Positions 1-9,764 of a stretch of DNA of 64,000 bases are shown here, piece by piece. Both the position numbers and the translations under genes were made by a program. A model generated the notes under the pieces. That model ran no database searches. It was given only the letters and a program-made list of their open reading frames with translations, and was not told the DNA's origin. Position 1 is the stretch's first letter. Each line of letters opens with the position of its first letter. This DNA is from Enterobacter hormaechei ATCC 49162 (GTDB lineage Bacteria; Pseudomonadota; Gammaproteobacteria; Enterobacterales; Enterobacteriaceae), in assembly GCF_001875655.1 (NCBI RefSeq), contig NZ_MKEQ01000001.1, forward strand, positions 3,472,001 to 3,536,000, given 5' to 3'.

Positions 1-1
1 G

Positions 2-1033
2 ATTGGTTATGCCTTCCGTCAGAAGCGCTCTCTGGAAGCGAGTATCAAGTACACAATTCTGTCTGCGGCCGCGTCGTCGTTCCTGCTGTTCGGTATCGCG
101 CTGCTGTACGCACAGACGGGTAACCTCTCCTTCATGGCGCTCGGCAAGAGCCTTGGCGATGGCATGATGCATGAGCCGCTGCTGCTGGCGGGTCTGGGCA
201 TGATGATTGTTGGCCTTGGCTTTAAACTCTCTCTGGTGCCGTTCCACCTGTGGACGCCAGACGTATACCAGGGTGCGCCTGCACCGGTCTCTACCTTCCT
301 GGCGACGGCGAGCAAAATCGCTATCTTCGGGGTGGTCATGCGTCTGTTCCTGTACGCACCGGTGGGTGACAGTGAAGCGGTCCGCGTGGTGCTGGGCATC
401 ATCGCGTTCGTCTCCATCATCTTCGGTAACCTGATGGCGCTGAGCCAGACCAACATCAAGCGTCTGCTGGGCTACTCCTCTATCTCTCATCTGGGCTACC
501 TGCTGGTGGCGCTGATTGCGCTGCAAAGCGGTGAGATGTCGATGGAAACCGTGGGTGTGTATCTGGCCGGTTACCTGTTCAGCAGCCTCGGCGCGTTCGG
601 CGTGGTGAGCCTGATGTCCAGCCCGTACCGTGGCCCGGATGCAGATTCCCTGTTCTCCTACCGTGGTCTGTTCTGGCACCGTCCGATCCTCTCTGCGGTA
701 ATGACCGTGATGATGCTCTCGCTGGCGGGTATCCCGATGACGCTGGGCTTTATCGGCAAGTTCTACGTGCTGGCCGTCGGTGTGCAGGCGGGTCTGTGGT
801 GGCTGACTGCCGGTGTCGTTATCGGCTCCGCGATTGGTCTCTACTACTATCTGCGCGTCGCGGTGAGCCTGTACCTGAGCGCGCCGCAGCAGCTCAACCG
901 TGATGCACCAACCAACTGGCAGTACAGCGCCGGGGGTATCGTGGTGCTGATCTCCGCGCTGCTGGTGCTGATCTTCGGTGTCTATCCGCAGCCGCTGATT
1001 GAGATTGTGCAGCGCGCGATGCCGCTGATGTAA
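2..1033 (+). CDS. nuoN: NADH-quinone oxidoreductase subunit N (3' part)
   Basis: NuoN is one of the antiporter-like, proton-pumping inner-membrane subunits of respiratory complex I. The reading frame is already open at base 2, so the 5' end lies outside the window. About 343 residues are visible, against roughly 485 in the E. coli protein. The sequence is strongly hydrophobic with many membrane helices and carries family-typical stretches such as [20 protein letters not shown] and the C-terminal AMPLM. It should be the last gene of the nuo operon, because a strong intrinsic terminator follows the stop codon directly. Identification rests on near-identity with enteric NuoN as I remember it. 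Confidence 0.97.
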   Translation: MGYAFRQKRSLEASIKYTILSAAASSFLLFGIALLYAQTGNLSFMALGKSLGDGMMHEPLLLAGLGMMIVGLGFKLSLVPFHLWTPDVYQGAPAPVSTFLATASKIAIFGVVMRLFLYAPVGDSEAVRVVLGIIAFVSIIFGNLMALSQTNIKRLLGYSSISHLGYLLVALIALQSGEMSMETVGVYLAGYLFSSLGAFGVVSLMSSPYRGPDADSLFSYRGLFWHRPILSAVMTVMMLSLAGIPMTLGFIGKFYVLAVGVQAGLWWLTAGVVIGSAIGLYYYLRVAVSLYLSAPQQLNRDAPTNWQYSAGGIVVLISALLVLIFGVYPQPLIEIVQRAMPLM

Positions 1034-1042
1034 GGTGAAAGC

Positions 1043-1068
1043 AAAAAACCCGCCTCGGCGGGTTTTTT
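1043..1068 (+). terminator. Intrinsic terminator of the nuo operon
   Basis: An AACCCGCC / GGCGGGTT stem with a short loop, flanked by an A-run and a T-run, begins about ten bases after the nuoN stop. Because it is A-flanked on one side and T-flanked on the other, it could act in both directions, also for cheV transcripts arriving from the right. Confidence 0.9.
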
Positions 1069-1070
1069 AT

Positions 1071-1140
1071 TGCCGGGTGGCGCTGCGCTTACCCGGCCTA
1101 CAGGACCGTAGGCCCGTGCAAGCGTAGCGCCGCCGGGCAA
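1071..1140. repeat. REP/BIME-type palindromic element
   Basis: The segment begins TGCCGGGTGGCGCTGCGCTTACCC and ends with the complementary GCGTAGCGCCGCCGGGCAA, the classic inverted pair of REP units with a short GGCCTACAGG-type linker. Three further copies occur at 24991-25067, 35740-35811 and 50357-50434, all between genes and all after a 3' gene end. Confidence 0.88.
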
Positions 1141-1152
1141 AGCAACCGGCGA

Positions 1153-2157
1153 CTAAGCCAACTGCTTCCTGCTTATAAGCGGCCCCTCAATCTTCTTCAT
1201 CGAGCGGTCCAGCACCTCTTCAATTACCGACGACAGCTCGTTCAGCTCAAACTTCGCCACATAGCCGTCCGCCTTCACTTTGCGAATATGATCTTCATTC
1301 GCATTGCCGGAAAGAGACGAGTGGATCACCACCGGAATATCTTTCAGTACCGGGTCGGTTTTGATTTTGCGCGTCAGCGTAAAGCCATCCATCTCCGGCA
1401 TTTCGAGGTCGGTTAATACCAGGGCAATCTTATCGGTAACGGGAACGCCCTCAGCCTGAGCCTGCGCGGCCAGCTGAGTGATTTTCTCCCACGCGTCTTT
1501 GCCGGTGATATGCAGCTGAGCCGGGATCTCCATCGCCTGCAATCCCTTCTCCAGCATTGATCGCGCCACTTTCGAGTCTTCTGCAACAATCGCGACAGAG
1601 CCTGGCTTGATGTTGAATTTGGTGGTTTCCAGATGGGTGGCGTGCAGATCGTGATTCGCCGGGGTGATGTCATACAGGATCTGCTCCACGTCCAGCACCA
1701 TCGCCAGATCGTTGGTATCGGTCTTCTCATCCAGACAGGCAATGCTGGTGATGTAGCGACCGCTGACGGCGGTTTCCGCGGCGTGCACCTGCTTCCAGTC
1801 CAGACGCATGATGTTTTCCACCGATTCCACGGCAAACGCCTGCACGCTGCGGGCATATTCGGTGATCAGCAGGATGTTCAGCCCGGTGGCTGGCTTGCAG
1901 CCAGCGACAGCGGCCAGATCGATCACCGGGATCACCTGGTCGCGAATGTTCACCATCCCCATCAGCGGAGACTTCATTCCCGCCGGTTTGGTGAAGGTCG
2001 GCATCGGCACAATTTCGCGCAGTTTGAACACGTTGATGCCGAACAGCTCGGATTTATTTTCGTTCAGAGAGGTGCCAAGACGGAACAGCAACAGTTCAAA
2101 ACGGTTGGACAGGGTCAGGTTCGCCCTGTCATCAATATCTTTCTGGAAATTATCCAT
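1153..2157 (-). CDS. cheV: Chemotaxis coupling protein CheV
   Basis: CheV is a cytoplasmic chemotaxis adaptor. It couples chemoreceptors to CheA through a CheW-like domain and carries a receiver domain that can be phosphorylated. The 334-residue product has the CheW-like part at about residues 15-170 and the receiver at about 187-315. In the receiver the acidic pair is Glu193-Asp194, the likely phosphoacceptor is Asp250 in LTDLEMPEMDGF, and the conserved lysine is Lys302. A Shine-Dalgarno GAGGG sits just before the ATG. A sigma-28-type -10 element lies 35 bases upstream, so it is probably expressed with the late flagellar genes. E. coli K-12 lacks cheV, whereas Salmonella has it next to the nuo operon, which matches this position. 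Confidence 0.95.
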   Translation of the reverse strand: MDNFQKDIDDRANLTLSNRFELLLFRLGTSLNENKSELFGINVFKLREIVPMPTFTKPAGMKSPLMGMVNIRDQVIPVIDLAAVAGCKPATGLNILLITEYARSVQAFAVESVENIMRLDWKQVHAAETAVSGRYITSIACLDEKTDTNDLAMVLDVEQILYDITPANHDLHATHLETTKFNIKPGSVAIVAEDSKVARSMLEKGLQAMEIPAQLHITGKDAWEKITQLAAQAQAEGVPVTDKIALVLTDLEMPEMDGFTLTRKIKTDPVLKDIPVVIHSSLSGNANEDHIRKVKADGYVAKFELNELSSVIEEVLDRSMKKIEGPLISRKQLA

Positions 2158-2191
2158 TCTACCCTCAAGTGAAATGCTGGCCTTTTAATCG

Positions 2192-2220
2192 TTATCGGCA
2201 CGCTGAGGGAAAAATGAAGG
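2192..2220 (-). promoter_or_regulatory. Flagellar (sigma-28/FliA) promoter of cheV
   Basis: On the minus strand the octamer GCCGATAA at 2192-2199 is a perfect match to the sigma-28 -10 element. At the 15-base spacing the -35 tetramer is TTCA (2215-2218), only two of four matches to TAAA. Transcription would start about 25-30 bases before the cheV ATG, inside the 64-base gap after rnz. Confidence 0.7.
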
Positions 2221-2221
2221 A

Positions 2222-3139
2222 CTAAACGCTGACCTGAGCGAAATCTTCCGCCAGCTCGCATGCGGGGAACACCTCCCGGCACTCTGCCAGCAGGCTTTCG
2301 CAGCCGCGGACGTCATAGCGTGAACTGACGTGCGTGACAATCAGTTTCCCAACGCCAGCCTCACGCGCCAGCTGTGCCGCCTGACACGTTGAGCTGTGCC
2401 CCCGGCTGTTGGCTTTCTCTTCCATCGCCGCTTCCAGCGTCGCCTCATGCACCATCACATCCACGCCCTCAGCAAGCCTGCGCGCTGAAGGGCAGGGGGC
2501 GGTATCCCCAAAGATAGCCAGTTTTTTGCCCGGTTGCGGCGGTGCGAGGTACTCCTGACCGTTGATAACGCGCCCGTCTTCCAGCGTGACGGTCTCACCC
2601 TGCTTCAGACGGTGGAACAACGGGCCAGGCTTCACCCCATCGGCCTGTAACGCAGCGGCGTTCAGCGCGCCGGGCTTATCATGCTCCTGGACACGATAGC
2701 CGTAGCATTCCACCGGATGGTTAAGCGGGTAAGCGCGCACCTGATAATCCCCGTCGTCGAACACCAGACCTTCGCCGATCTCCACCACCTCCAGCGGATA
2801 ATCGGTCCATGAGCCGCTCAGGCGCAGCGTGGTTTCAACGAATTCCTGAATACCCACAGGGCCATAAATGGTCAGCGGGTTAGCGTTACCAGCCATCGAA
2901 CGGCTACACAGCAGGCCCGGCAGGCCAAACAGGTGATCGCCATGCAGATGGGTGATAAAGATTTTGTCCAGCTTGCCGGGGTGATACGCGGTATGCAGCA
3001 GCTGATGCTGCGTGCCTTCACCGCAGTCAAAAAGCCACAGCCCGCCGCGGGTGGGGTGCTTAAGATCCAGCAGAATTGCCGTCACGTTTCGTGAGCGGGT
3101 TGGCACGCCAGCGGACGTACCCAGAAAAATCAGTTCCAT
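2222..3139 (-). CDS. rnz: Ribonuclease Z / RNase BN
   Basis: RNase Z (also called ElaC or Rbn) is a zinc-dependent metallo-beta-lactamase-fold nuclease that trims tRNA 3' ends. In enterics, which encode CCA, it also acts as an exonuclease. The 305-residue product equals the E. coli length. The metal-binding signature HLHGDH is at residues 64-69 (His64, His66, Asp68, His69). Further ligands are in the conserved FGDTAPC and VHEATL blocks of the C-terminal half. It is divergent from elaA, with about 70 bases between the two starts. Its stop lies just upstream of the cheV promoter. Confidence 0.95.
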   Translation of the reverse strand: MELIFLGTSAGVPTRSRNVTAILLDLKHPTRGGLWLFDCGEGTQHQLLHTAYHPGKLDKIFITHLHGDHLFGLPGLLCSRSMAGNANPLTIYGPVGIQEFVETTLRLSGSWTDYPLEVVEIGEGLVFDDGDYQVRAYPLNHPVECYGYRVQEHDKPGALNAAALQADGVKPGPLFHRLKQGETVTLEDGRVINGQEYLAPPQPGKKLAIFGDTAPCPSARRLAEGVDVMVHEATLEAAMEEKANSRGHSSTCQAAQLAREAGVGKLIVTHVSSRYDVRGCESLLAECREVFPACELAEDFAQVSV

Positions 3140-3210
3140 AACGCAATCAGCCCTTTGCCGAATGGGAAGGGGTTTAGTATAACGTGATGAACCCCAGGAA
3201 GGAGAAACAC

Positions 3211-3675
3211 ATGATCCAGTGGCAAGATCTGCACCACAGCGAGCTGACCATTCAGTCGCTCTACGCTTTGCTCAAACTGCGCTGCGAAGTTTTTGTGGTT
3301 GAGCAAACCTGCCCGTATCAGGATATCGACGGCGATGACCTGGTTGGCGAGAACCGGCACATCCTCGGCTGGCGTGATAACGAGCTGGTGGCGTATGCGA
3401 GGATTCTGAAAAGCGAAGACGATTTTGCCCCGGTCGTTATTGGCCGCGTCATTATCAGCGGCCGCGCGCGCGGTGAAAAGCTGGGCTATCAGCTGATGGA
3501 AAAAACGCTGGACGCATGTCAGAAACAGTGGCCGGACAAGGCGTTATACCTGGGGGCGCAGGCGCATTTGCAATCATTCTATGGCCATTTTGGTTTTACC
3601 CCGGTCACGGACATTTACGACGAAGACGGGATCCCACACATCGGCATGGCGCGCGAAGCGAAACAGGCGCAATAG
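3211..3675 (+). CDS. elaA: GNAT-family N-acetyltransferase ElaA
   Basis: ElaA is a small GNAT-fold acetyltransferase whose physiological substrate is not firmly known to me. The product is 154 residues beginning [12 protein letters not shown]. The frame stays open 27 bases further upstream, but the ATG at 3211 is preceded by AGGAAGGAG at a good distance and matches the E. coli start. The GNAT core, with [18 protein letters not shown] as the probable acetyl-CoA-binding loop, is at about residues 75-100. A TATAAC hexamer at 3178-3183 may be its -10 element. elaB follows 50 bases downstream. Confidence 0.92.
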   Translation: MIQWQDLHHSELTIQSLYALLKLRCEVFVVEQTCPYQDIDGDDLVGENRHILGWRDNELVAYARILKSEDDFAPVVIGRVIISGRARGEKLGYQLMEKTLDACQKQWPDKALYLGAQAHLQSFYGHFGFTPVTDIYDEDGIPHIGMAREAKQAQ

Positions 3676-3725
3676 CAAGACGTTGTCTATAGTTACCGGA
3701 CTGGTGTACTAACATGGAGAAAAAT

Positions 3726-4031
3726 ATGTCATTTCAATCCTGGGATACCCGAGTCGACGACGACCTGACGCTACTAAGCGAAACGCTGGAAGAAGTGCTG
3801 CGATCTTCAGGCGATCCCGCCGATCAGAAGTACATTGAGCTGAAAGCCCGCGCCGAGCAGGCGCTGCATGACGTGAAAAACCGCGTCAGTAATGCCTCCG
3901 ACAATTACTACTACCGCGCAAAACAGGCGGTTTATCGTGCCGATGATTATGTGCATGAAAAACCGTGGCAGGGCATTGGGGTCGGTGCGGCCGTAGGGCT
4001 GGTGCTGGGTCTGCTGTTAGCCCGTCGTTAA
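3726..4031 (+). CDS. elaB: Tail-anchored, ribosome-associated-type protein ElaB
   Basis: The protein belongs to the ElaB/YgaM/YqjD family, whose members are tied to stationary phase and anchored to the inner membrane by a C-terminal helix. The E. coli relative YqjD binds ribosomes. The product is 101 residues. Residues 1-75 are soluble, charged and helical. Residues 80-99 form one glycine-rich hydrophobic helix (GIGVGAAVGLVLGLLLA) ending in Arg-Arg. An in-frame ATG four codons earlier (3714) is less likely, because the GGAG at 3717-3720 is spaced for the ATG at 3726 and E. coli uses the equivalent position. Confidence 0.93.
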   Translation: MSFQSWDTRVDDDLTLLSETLEEVLRSSGDPADQKYIELKARAEQALHDVKNRVSNASDNYYYRAKQAVYRADDYVHEKPWQGIGVGAAVGLVLGLLLARR

Positions 4032-4084
4032 GCCGGTAAACCACTCCCTACACGTGGGTACTGCTATTTATCGTCAGTACCCCG

Positions 4085-4090
4085 TATAAT
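4085..4090 (+). promoter_or_regulatory. Candidate -10 element upstream of menF
   Basis: A perfect TATAAT lies 28 bases before the menF GTG in the elaB-menF gap. No good -35 hexamer stands 16-18 bases upstream, so the promoter is plausible but not proven. Confidence 0.5.
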
Positions 4091-4117
4091 ATAAGGCTTT
4101 AACAGGGAGAGGTCCGC

Positions 4118-5413
4118 GTGCACTCGATTTTCCTCGCGCTGCAAAGCCTGCGCACTCAGCTTGCGCAAGCGTTGCCTGCTACACCCGGTTTACGCCATTT
4201 CGATGTCTCTTTCCCGTTAAACGACGCCTTCGATCCCCTGGCCTGGCTGGGTGTCCAGCGGTGCTATCCCCAGTTTTACTGGCAACAGCGCAGCGGTGAT
4301 GAAGAACTTGCCGCGCTCGGAAGTCTCGCCCGGTTTGATTCTCTGGCCTCGGCCTCACGGTTTTTGCACACCCATGACGTGGCACATGACACCCGTATCT
4401 GCGGCCTGAACGCTTTCAACCCGGCGCAGGGAGTGCTGTTTTTACCGCGCCTTCTCTGGCGACGGTCTGCCGGGGTCGCCACGCTGCGACTGCAACTGTG
4501 GAGCGAAACGTCGCTGTGTGAAGATGCCCGTGAAGCCCTGAATTTTATCGACAACCTGCGCGACGCCGCGCCAATCCGCCCGTTGTCTGTTCAGATTGTG
4601 CAGGAAACCCATCATCCGGAAAAACCGGAATGGCTGGCGTTGATCCGTCAGGCGACAGAAACCCTTGCCCGCGGCGATTTTGAGAAAGTGGTGCTCGCAC
4701 GTGCCACCGATGTGCAGTGTCAGCAGCCCGTGAACGCCATCGCGCTGATGGCCGCCAGCCGCGCGCTGAACCTTAACTGCTATCATTTTTGTATGGTCTT
4801 TGACGCCAGCAACGCGTTCCTCGGCTCGACGCCCGAGCGGCTGTGGCGGCGACGCGGCACGCTGCTGCGCACGGAAGCGCTGGCTGGCACCGTCGCCAGC
4901 CATTCTGACGATAAGCAGGCCCAGCGTCTGGGCGACTGGCTGATGAACGACGACAAAAATCAGCGGGAAAATATGCTGGTGGTGGAAGATATCTGCCAGC
5001 GTCTTCAGCACTATACCCGGACGCTGGAAGTCCTGCCTGCGCAGGTGCTGCGTCTGCGCAAGGTGCAGCATTTACGCCGCTGTATCTGGACCGAACTTAT
5101 ACAGCCTGACGACGAGCAGTGTTTGCATATTCTGCAACCGACGGCAGCGGTGGCCGGACTGCCACGTCAGGCTGCGCGAGAATTTATTGCGAACGTGGAG
5201 CCGTTTGACCGGGAGTGGTACGCCGGATCGGCGGGTTATTTATCGCCCGATCAAAGTGAATTCTGCGTGGCATTACGCTCCGCTCGTGTTCGCGATGACG
5301 CGCTGCGTCTTTATGCCGGGGCGGGCATCGTCAGTGGCTCCGATCCGGAGCAGGAGTGGCAGGAGATTGAAAACAAAGCCGCCGGGCTGCGTTCCCTTCT
5401 CCTGAGGGATTAA
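4118..5413 (+). CDS. menF: Isochorismate synthase (menaquinone)
   Basis: MenF converts chorismate to isochorismate, the first committed step of menaquinone synthesis. The product is 431 residues, the same as E. coli, and starts at GTG 4118 behind an AGGGAGAGG ribosome-binding site. The C-terminal chorismate-utilising domain, about residues 170-425, carries the conserved blocks [29 protein letters not shown] and [15 protein letters not shown]. These are shared with TrpE, PabB and EntC, but the adjacency to menD makes MenF the only sensible assignment. A gap of 88 bases with a TATACT hexamer (5467-5472) separates it from menD. Confidence 0.97.
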   Translation: MHSIFLALQSLRTQLAQALPATPGLRHFDVSFPLNDAFDPLAWLGVQRCYPQFYWQQRSGDEELAALGSLARFDSLASASRFLHTHDVAHDTRICGLNAFNPAQGVLFLPRLLWRRSAGVATLRLQLWSETSLCEDAREALNFIDNLRDAAPIRPLSVQIVQETHHPEKPEWLALIRQATETLARGDFEKVVLARATDVQCQQPVNAIALMAASRALNLNCYHFCMVFDASNAFLGSTPERLWRRRGTLLRTEALAGTVASHSDDKQAQRLGDWLMNDDKNQRENMLVVEDICQRLQHYTRTLEVLPAQVLRLRKVQHLRRCIWTELIQPDDEQCLHILQPTAAVAGLPRQAAREFIANVEPFDREWYAGSAGYLSPDQSEFCVALRSARVRDDALRLYAGAGIVSGSDPEQEWQEIENKAAGLRSLLLRD

Positions 5414-5501
5414 TACTGATTCGTGCAATCCCGATTCATATCAAAATTCTGACTTTTTCTATTATTTATACTGTGTCGCATTCTTGATACTGGACAATCT
5501 C

Positions 5502-7172
5502 ATGTCAGTAAGTTCTTTTAACCGACGCTGGGCGACGGTGATCCTTGAAGCCCTGACCCGTCATGGTGTCAGGCATGTGTGTATTGCCCCAGGCTCTCGC
5601 TCCACGCCGCTCACCCTTGCGGCGGCGGAAAACCGGGCTTTTATTCATCACACCCATTTTGATGAGCGTGGTCTGGGCCATCTGGCGCTCGGGCTGGCGA
5701 AAGTCAGTAAAGCGCCCGTGGCGGTAATAGTCACCTCCGGCACGGCGGTGGCGAACCTCTATCCGGCCCTGATTGAAGCGGGATTAACCGGCGAAAAGCT
5801 GATCTTACTCACCGCCGACCGTCCCCCGGAACTTATTGACTGCGGTGCAAACCAGGCGATTCGTCAGCCTGGCATTTTTGCCTCGCATCCTGCACAGACG
5901 GTCTCGTTGCCGCGCCCCACCCAGGATATTCCCGCCAGCTGGCTGGTCTCCACCCTCGATCACGCCATGAATGCACTGCGCAGCGGCGGGCTGCACATTA
6001 ACTGCCCGTTTGCCGAGCCATTGTACGGCGAAATGAACGAGACCGGTCTCGCCTGGCAACAGCAGCTGGGCGACTGGTGGGAGAGCGAAAAACCCTGGCT
6101 GCGCGAGCAGACGCATCTGGAAAGCGCTAAACAGCGCGACTGGTTCTTCTGGCGCCAGAAGCGCGGGGTGGTGATTGCCGGGCGGATGAGTGCGGCGGAA
6201 GGCAAGCTGGCGGCGGAGTGGGCACAAACGCTTGGCTGGCCGCTGATTGGTGATGTGCTTTCCCAGACGGGCCAGCCGTTGCCCTGCGCCGACCTCTGGC
6301 TGGGGAACGCGAAAGCGGTCACCGAGCTGGCGCAGGCGCAAATCGTCGTCCAGCTGGGATCGAGCCTGACGGGTAAACGTCTGCTCCAGTGGCAGGCCAC
6401 CTGTACGCCCGAAGAGTACTGGCTGGTGGATCCGCTCGAAGGACGCCTTGACCCGGCGCACCATCGCGGCCGCCGCCTGGTGAGCGACATTGACAGCTGG
6501 CTGGAATTGCATCCGGCGGAAAAACGCCAGCCCTGGGCGGTGGCGATCCCGGCGCTGGCACGTCAGGCGTGGGAACTGACCACAGCACAGTGCGAGGCAT
6601 TCAGTGAAGCCGGGCTGGCGCACCGTATACGTAACTATCTTCCCGCGCAGGGACAACTTTTTGTCGGAAACAGCCTGGTGGTGCGCCTGATTGACGCCTT
6701 CTCGAAGCTGCCAGCGGGTTATCCGGTGTACAGCAACCGGGGCGCGAGCGGCATTGACGGCCTGATCTCCACCGCGGCTGGCGTACAGCGGGCCAGCGCG
6801 AAATCCACGCTGGCGATTGTGGGGGATCTCTCCGCCCTCTACGATCTGAACGCGCTGGCGCTCCTGCGTCAGGCGTCGGCCCCGTTCGTGCTGATTGTCG
6901 TTAACAATAACGGCGGGCAGATTTTCTCCCTGCTGCCGACGCCGCAAAGCGAGCGTGAGCGCTTCTATCTGATGCCGCAAAACGTGCAGTTCGAACACGC
7001 CGCCGCCATGTTCAGCCTGAAGTACCATCGCCCGGAAAACTGGGAGGCGCTGGAAACGGCATTGAACACCGCCTGGCGGCAGCCTGGCGCGACGCTGATA
7101 GAGCTGGTGGTAAACGATTCTGACGGCGCGCAGAAGCTGCAACATCTGCTGGCGCAGGTGAGCCACCTGTGA
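5502..7172 (+). CDS. menD: SEPHCHC synthase (2-succinyl-5-enolpyruvyl-6-hydroxy-3-cyclohexene-1-carboxylate synthase)
   Basis: MenD is a thiamine-diphosphate enzyme that joins isochorismate with the succinyl semialdehyde unit from 2-oxoglutarate. The product is 556 residues, beginning [11 protein letters not shown] as in E. coli. The frame is open six codons further upstream at a TTG (5484), but that start has no support. The N-terminal pyrimidine-binding domain contains [13 protein letters not shown] and HFDERGLGH. The C-terminal diphosphate/Mg domain has [15 protein letters not shown] followed by NNNGGQIF, the GDG-N-type ThDP motif. The stop TGA overlaps the menH GTG, so the two are probably translationally coupled. 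Confidence 0.97.
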   Translation: MSVSSFNRRWATVILEALTRHGVRHVCIAPGSRSTPLTLAAAENRAFIHHTHFDERGLGHLALGLAKVSKAPVAVIVTSGTAVANLYPALIEAGLTGEKLILLTADRPPELIDCGANQAIRQPGIFASHPAQTVSLPRPTQDIPASWLVSTLDHAMNALRSGGLHINCPFAEPLYGEMNETGLAWQQQLGDWWESEKPWLREQTHLESAKQRDWFFWRQKRGVVIAGRMSAAEGKLAAEWAQTLGWPLIGDVLSQTGQPLPCADLWLGNAKAVTELAQAQIVVQLGSSLTGKRLLQWQATCTPEEYWLVDPLEGRLDPAHHRGRRLVSDIDSWLELHPAEKRQPWAVAIPALARQAWELTTAQCEAFSEAGLAHRIRNYLPAQGQLFVGNSLVVRLIDAFSKLPAGYPVYSNRGASGIDGLISTAAGVQRASAKSTLAIVGDLSALYDLNALALLRQASAPFVLIVVNNNGGQIFSLLPTPQSERERFYLMPQNVQFEHAAAMFSLKYHRPENWEALETALNTAWRQPGATLIELVVNDSDGAQKLQHLLAQVSHL

Positions 7173-7945
7173 TCCTCGCAGGCGTCTCCCGGCCAGGAAA
7201 ACCAGGCTACCCCTGGCTGGTTTTCCTGCACGGTTTTTCCGGCGACTGTCGCGAGTGGCAGGCTGTCGGGGCGTCGCTGCATGACTACCCCCGGCTCTAC
7301 CTTGACCTGCCCGGGCACGGTGGTTCAGCGGATACGGGCGTGACGGGGTTTGCAGAGGTAAGTGAGTTGCTCTCGCATACCCTTGTTAGTTACAACATAC
7401 TAAGATACTGGCTAGTGGGGTACTCCCTCGGCGGCCGCATTGCGATGTTCCATGCCTGTCAGCATCCTGCGGGGTTAGACGGGGTGATTGTGGAAGGTGG
7501 ACACCCGGGCCTGCAAGACGCCGATGCGCGCCAGGCCCGGCTGATCTCTGACCGCCGCTGGGCGTCACGGTTTCGCAGTGAGCCGCTGGAGGCCGTCTTT
7601 GCCGACTGGTATCAACAGCCGGTCTTTGCCTCACTTACGGATGATCAGCGCAGGGCGCTGATCGCGCTGCGCAGCCGGAACAACGGCCCGAGGCTGGCAG
7701 AGATGCTGGAGGCCACCTCGCTTGCCGTTCAGCCTGATTTACGTCCCGCGCTCATCGCGCGTGATTTTTCTTTTGACTATCTCTATGGCGAACGTGACGG
7801 GAAGTTTGCAGCTATCGCCGCTGAACTTAACGCCACGCGTCATGCTATCCCTCACGCCGGACACAACGCCCACCGGGACACCCCGGAAGCTGTTGCCGCG
7901 AGTCTGGCTCAGATACTGCGTTATCGAACAAAGGACACGCTATGA
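7169..7945 (+). CDS. menH: SHCHC synthase (2-succinyl-6-hydroxy-2,4-cyclohexadiene-1-carboxylate synthase)
   Basis: MenH is an alpha/beta-hydrolase-fold enzyme that eliminates pyruvate from the MenD product. The product is 258 residues from a GTG that overlaps the menD stop by three bases. The catalytic triad is visible at the numbering used for E. coli: Ser86 in GYSLGG, Asp210 in GERDGKF and His232 in AGHNAH. The oxyanion-loop motif HGFSGD is at residues 21-26. Its TGA overlaps the menB ATG (ATGA), continuing the tight men coupling. The C-terminus (RYRTKDTL) runs a few residues past the E. coli protein. Confidence 0.96.
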   Translation: MILAGVSRPGKPGYPWLVFLHGFSGDCREWQAVGASLHDYPRLYLDLPGHGGSADTGVTGFAEVSELLSHTLVSYNILRYWLVGYSLGGRIAMFHACQHPAGLDGVIVEGGHPGLQDADARQARLISDRRWASRFRSEPLEAVFADWYQQPVFASLTDDQRRALIALRSRNNGPRLAEMLEATSLAVQPDLRPALIARDFSFDYLYGERDGKFAAIAAELNATRHAIPHAGHNAHRDTPEAVAASLAQILRYRTKDTL

Positions 7946-8799
7946 TCTATCCTGATGAACACATGCTTTACGCGCCGGTTGAATGGCAGGACTGCTCCGA
8001 AGGCTACACCGACATTCGTTACCACAAATCCGCTGATGGTATCGCCAAAATCACCATCAACCGTCCACAGGTGCGCAACGCGTTTCGTCCGCTGACCGTA
8101 AAAGAGATGATCCAGGCGCTGGCGGATGCCCGCTACGATGACACTATCGGCGTCATCATCCTCACCGGGGAAGGGGAGAAAGCCTTCTGCTCCGGCGGCG
8201 ATCAGAAAGTCCGCGGTGACTACGGCGGATACCAGGATGATGCGGGCACACACCACCTGAACGTGCTGGATTTCCAGCGCCAGATCCGCACCTGTCCAAA
8301 ACCGGTGGTCGCGATGGTGGCAGGGTATTCCATCGGCGGCGGTCACGTGCTGCACATGATGTGTGACCTGACGATCGCGGCGGAAAATGCCATTTTCGGT
8401 CAGACTGGCCCGAAAGTCGGCTCTTTCGACGGCGGCTGGGGCGCGTCCTATATGGCGCGCATTGTCGGTCAGAAAAAAGCCCGCGAAATCTGGTTCCTGT
8501 GCCGTCAGTACAACGCCCAGGAAGCGCTGGATATGGGGCTGGTTAACACCGTGGTGCCGATCGCCGATCTGGAAAAAGAGACCGTGCGCTGGTGTCGCGA
8601 AATGCTGCAAAACAGCCCAATGGCGCTGCGCTGCCTGAAAGCGGCCCTCAACGCCGATTGTGACGGTCAGGCGGGCCTTCAGGAGCTGGCAGGTAACGCC
8701 ACCATGCTGTTCTATATGACCGAAGAGGGTCAGGAAGGGCGCAACGCGTTCAACGAAAAACGCCAGCCAGACTTCAGCAAATACAAACGGAACCCGTAA
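7942..8799 (+). CDS. menB: 1,4-dihydroxy-2-naphthoyl-CoA synthase
   Basis: MenB is a crotonase-family enzyme that cyclises O-succinylbenzoyl-CoA to the naphthoquinone ring. The 285 residues equal the E. coli length. Conserved blocks include [12 protein letters not shown], the oxyanion-hole region [17 protein letters not shown], and [15 protein letters not shown]. The C-terminal [15 protein letters not shown] is typical of MenB and not of ordinary enoyl-CoA hydratases. The order here, menB before menC and menE, means the genes do not follow the reaction order. The TAA shares its last base with the menC ATG. Confidence 0.97.
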   Translation: MIYPDEHMLYAPVEWQDCSEGYTDIRYHKSADGIAKITINRPQVRNAFRPLTVKEMIQALADARYDDTIGVIILTGEGEKAFCSGGDQKVRGDYGGYQDDAGTHHLNVLDFQRQIRTCPKPVVAMVAGYSIGGGHVLHMMCDLTIAAENAIFGQTGPKVGSFDGGWGASYMARIVGQKKAREIWFLCRQYNAQEALDMGLVNTVVPIADLEKETVRWCREMLQNSPMALRCLKAALNADCDGQAGLQELAGNATMLFYMTEEGQEGRNAFNEKRQPDFSKYKRNP

Positions 8800-9764
8800 T
8801 GCGTTGCGCGCAGGTTTACCGCTGGCAGATACCGATGGACGCGGGCGTGGTGCTGCGTGAACGGCGGTTAAAAACCCGTGACGGCTTTTGCGTGCATCTC
8901 CGGCAGGGCGAGCGGGAAGGGTGGGGCGAAATCGCCCCGCTTCCGGGTTTTAGCCTGGAAACGCTGGACGAGGCGCAGGCTGCGCTGATGGCCTGGACGT
9001 ACGAATGGCGTGAGGGGGCAGCTCCGGCGCTGCCGGACATGCCTTCCGCCGCATTCGGCATCAGCTGTGCGCTGGCAGAGCTGGACGGCAGTTTGCCGGA
9101 CGCGGCGAACTATCGCGCCGCGCCGCTCTGTACCGGCGATCCGGATGAACTTTTCGCGCTCCTTTCCGCGATGCCTGGCGAGAAGGTGGCGAAAATAAAG
9201 GTTGGCCTGTACGAAGCAGTGCGCGACGGAATGGTGGTTAACCTGTTACTGGAAGCCATTCCCGATCTGCACCTGCGCCTGGACGCCAACCGCGCCTGGA
9301 CGCCGCTCAGGGCGCAACAGTTCGCGAAGTACGTCAACCCGGCGTACCGCAGCCGCATCGCGTTTCTCGAAGAGCCGTGCAAAACGCGCGACGACTCGCG
9401 CGCCTTCGCCCGGGAAACCGGCATTGCCATTGCCTGGGATGAGAGCCTGCGCGAAGCCGATTTCGCGTTTGCCGCCGAGCCGGGCATCAGGGCCGTGGTG
9501 ATTAAGCCAACGCTGACCGGCAGCCTCGACAAGGTGCGCGAGCAGGTTGCGGCGGCCCATGCCGCAGGGCTGACGGCGGTGATCAGTTCATCCATCGAAT
9601 CCAGCCTCGGCCTGACGCAGCTGGCGCGCATCGCTGCATGGTTAACGCCGGACACCGTTCCCGGTCTCGATACGCTAAACCTGATGCAGGCCCAGCTGAT
9701 TCGTCAGTGGCCTGGCAGCACCTTGCCGTGCCTCGACGTCGGGGCGCTGGAGCCATTGCGATGA
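8799..9764 (+). CDS. menC: O-succinylbenzoate synthase
   Basis: MenC dehydrates SHCHC to O-succinylbenzoate and belongs to the enolase superfamily. The product is 321 residues. Catalytic and metal residues can be placed: Lys134 in KIKVG, Asp162 in RLDANRAW, Glu191 or Glu192 in FLEEPCK, Asp214 in WDESLRE and Lys236 in [10 protein letters not shown]. The start overlaps the menB stop (TAATG) and the stop overlaps the menE start (ATGA), so it lies fully inside the coupled men unit. Confidence 0.96.
   Translation: MRCAQVYRWQIPMDAGVVLRERRLKTRDGFCVHLRQGEREGWGEIAPLPGFSLETLDEAQAALMAWTYEWREGAAPALPDMPSAAFGISCALAELDGSLPDAANYRAAPLCTGDPDELFALLSAMPGEKVAKIKVGLYEAVRDGMVVNLLLEAIPDLHLRLDANRAWTPLRAQQFAKYVNPAYRSRIAFLEEPCKTRDDSRAFARETGIAIAWDESLREADFAFAAEPGIRAVVIKPTLTGSLDKVREQVAAAHAAGLTAVISSSIESSLGLTQLARIAAWLTPDTVPGLDTLNLMQAQLIRQWPGSTLPCLDVGALEPLR

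Noticed and set aside
5805..7166. Long open frame of about 450 codons antisense to menD
   Set aside because: It lies entirely opposite a certain gene, has a composition rich in Arg, Gln and His typical of reverse-strand frames in GC-rich genes, and resembles no family.
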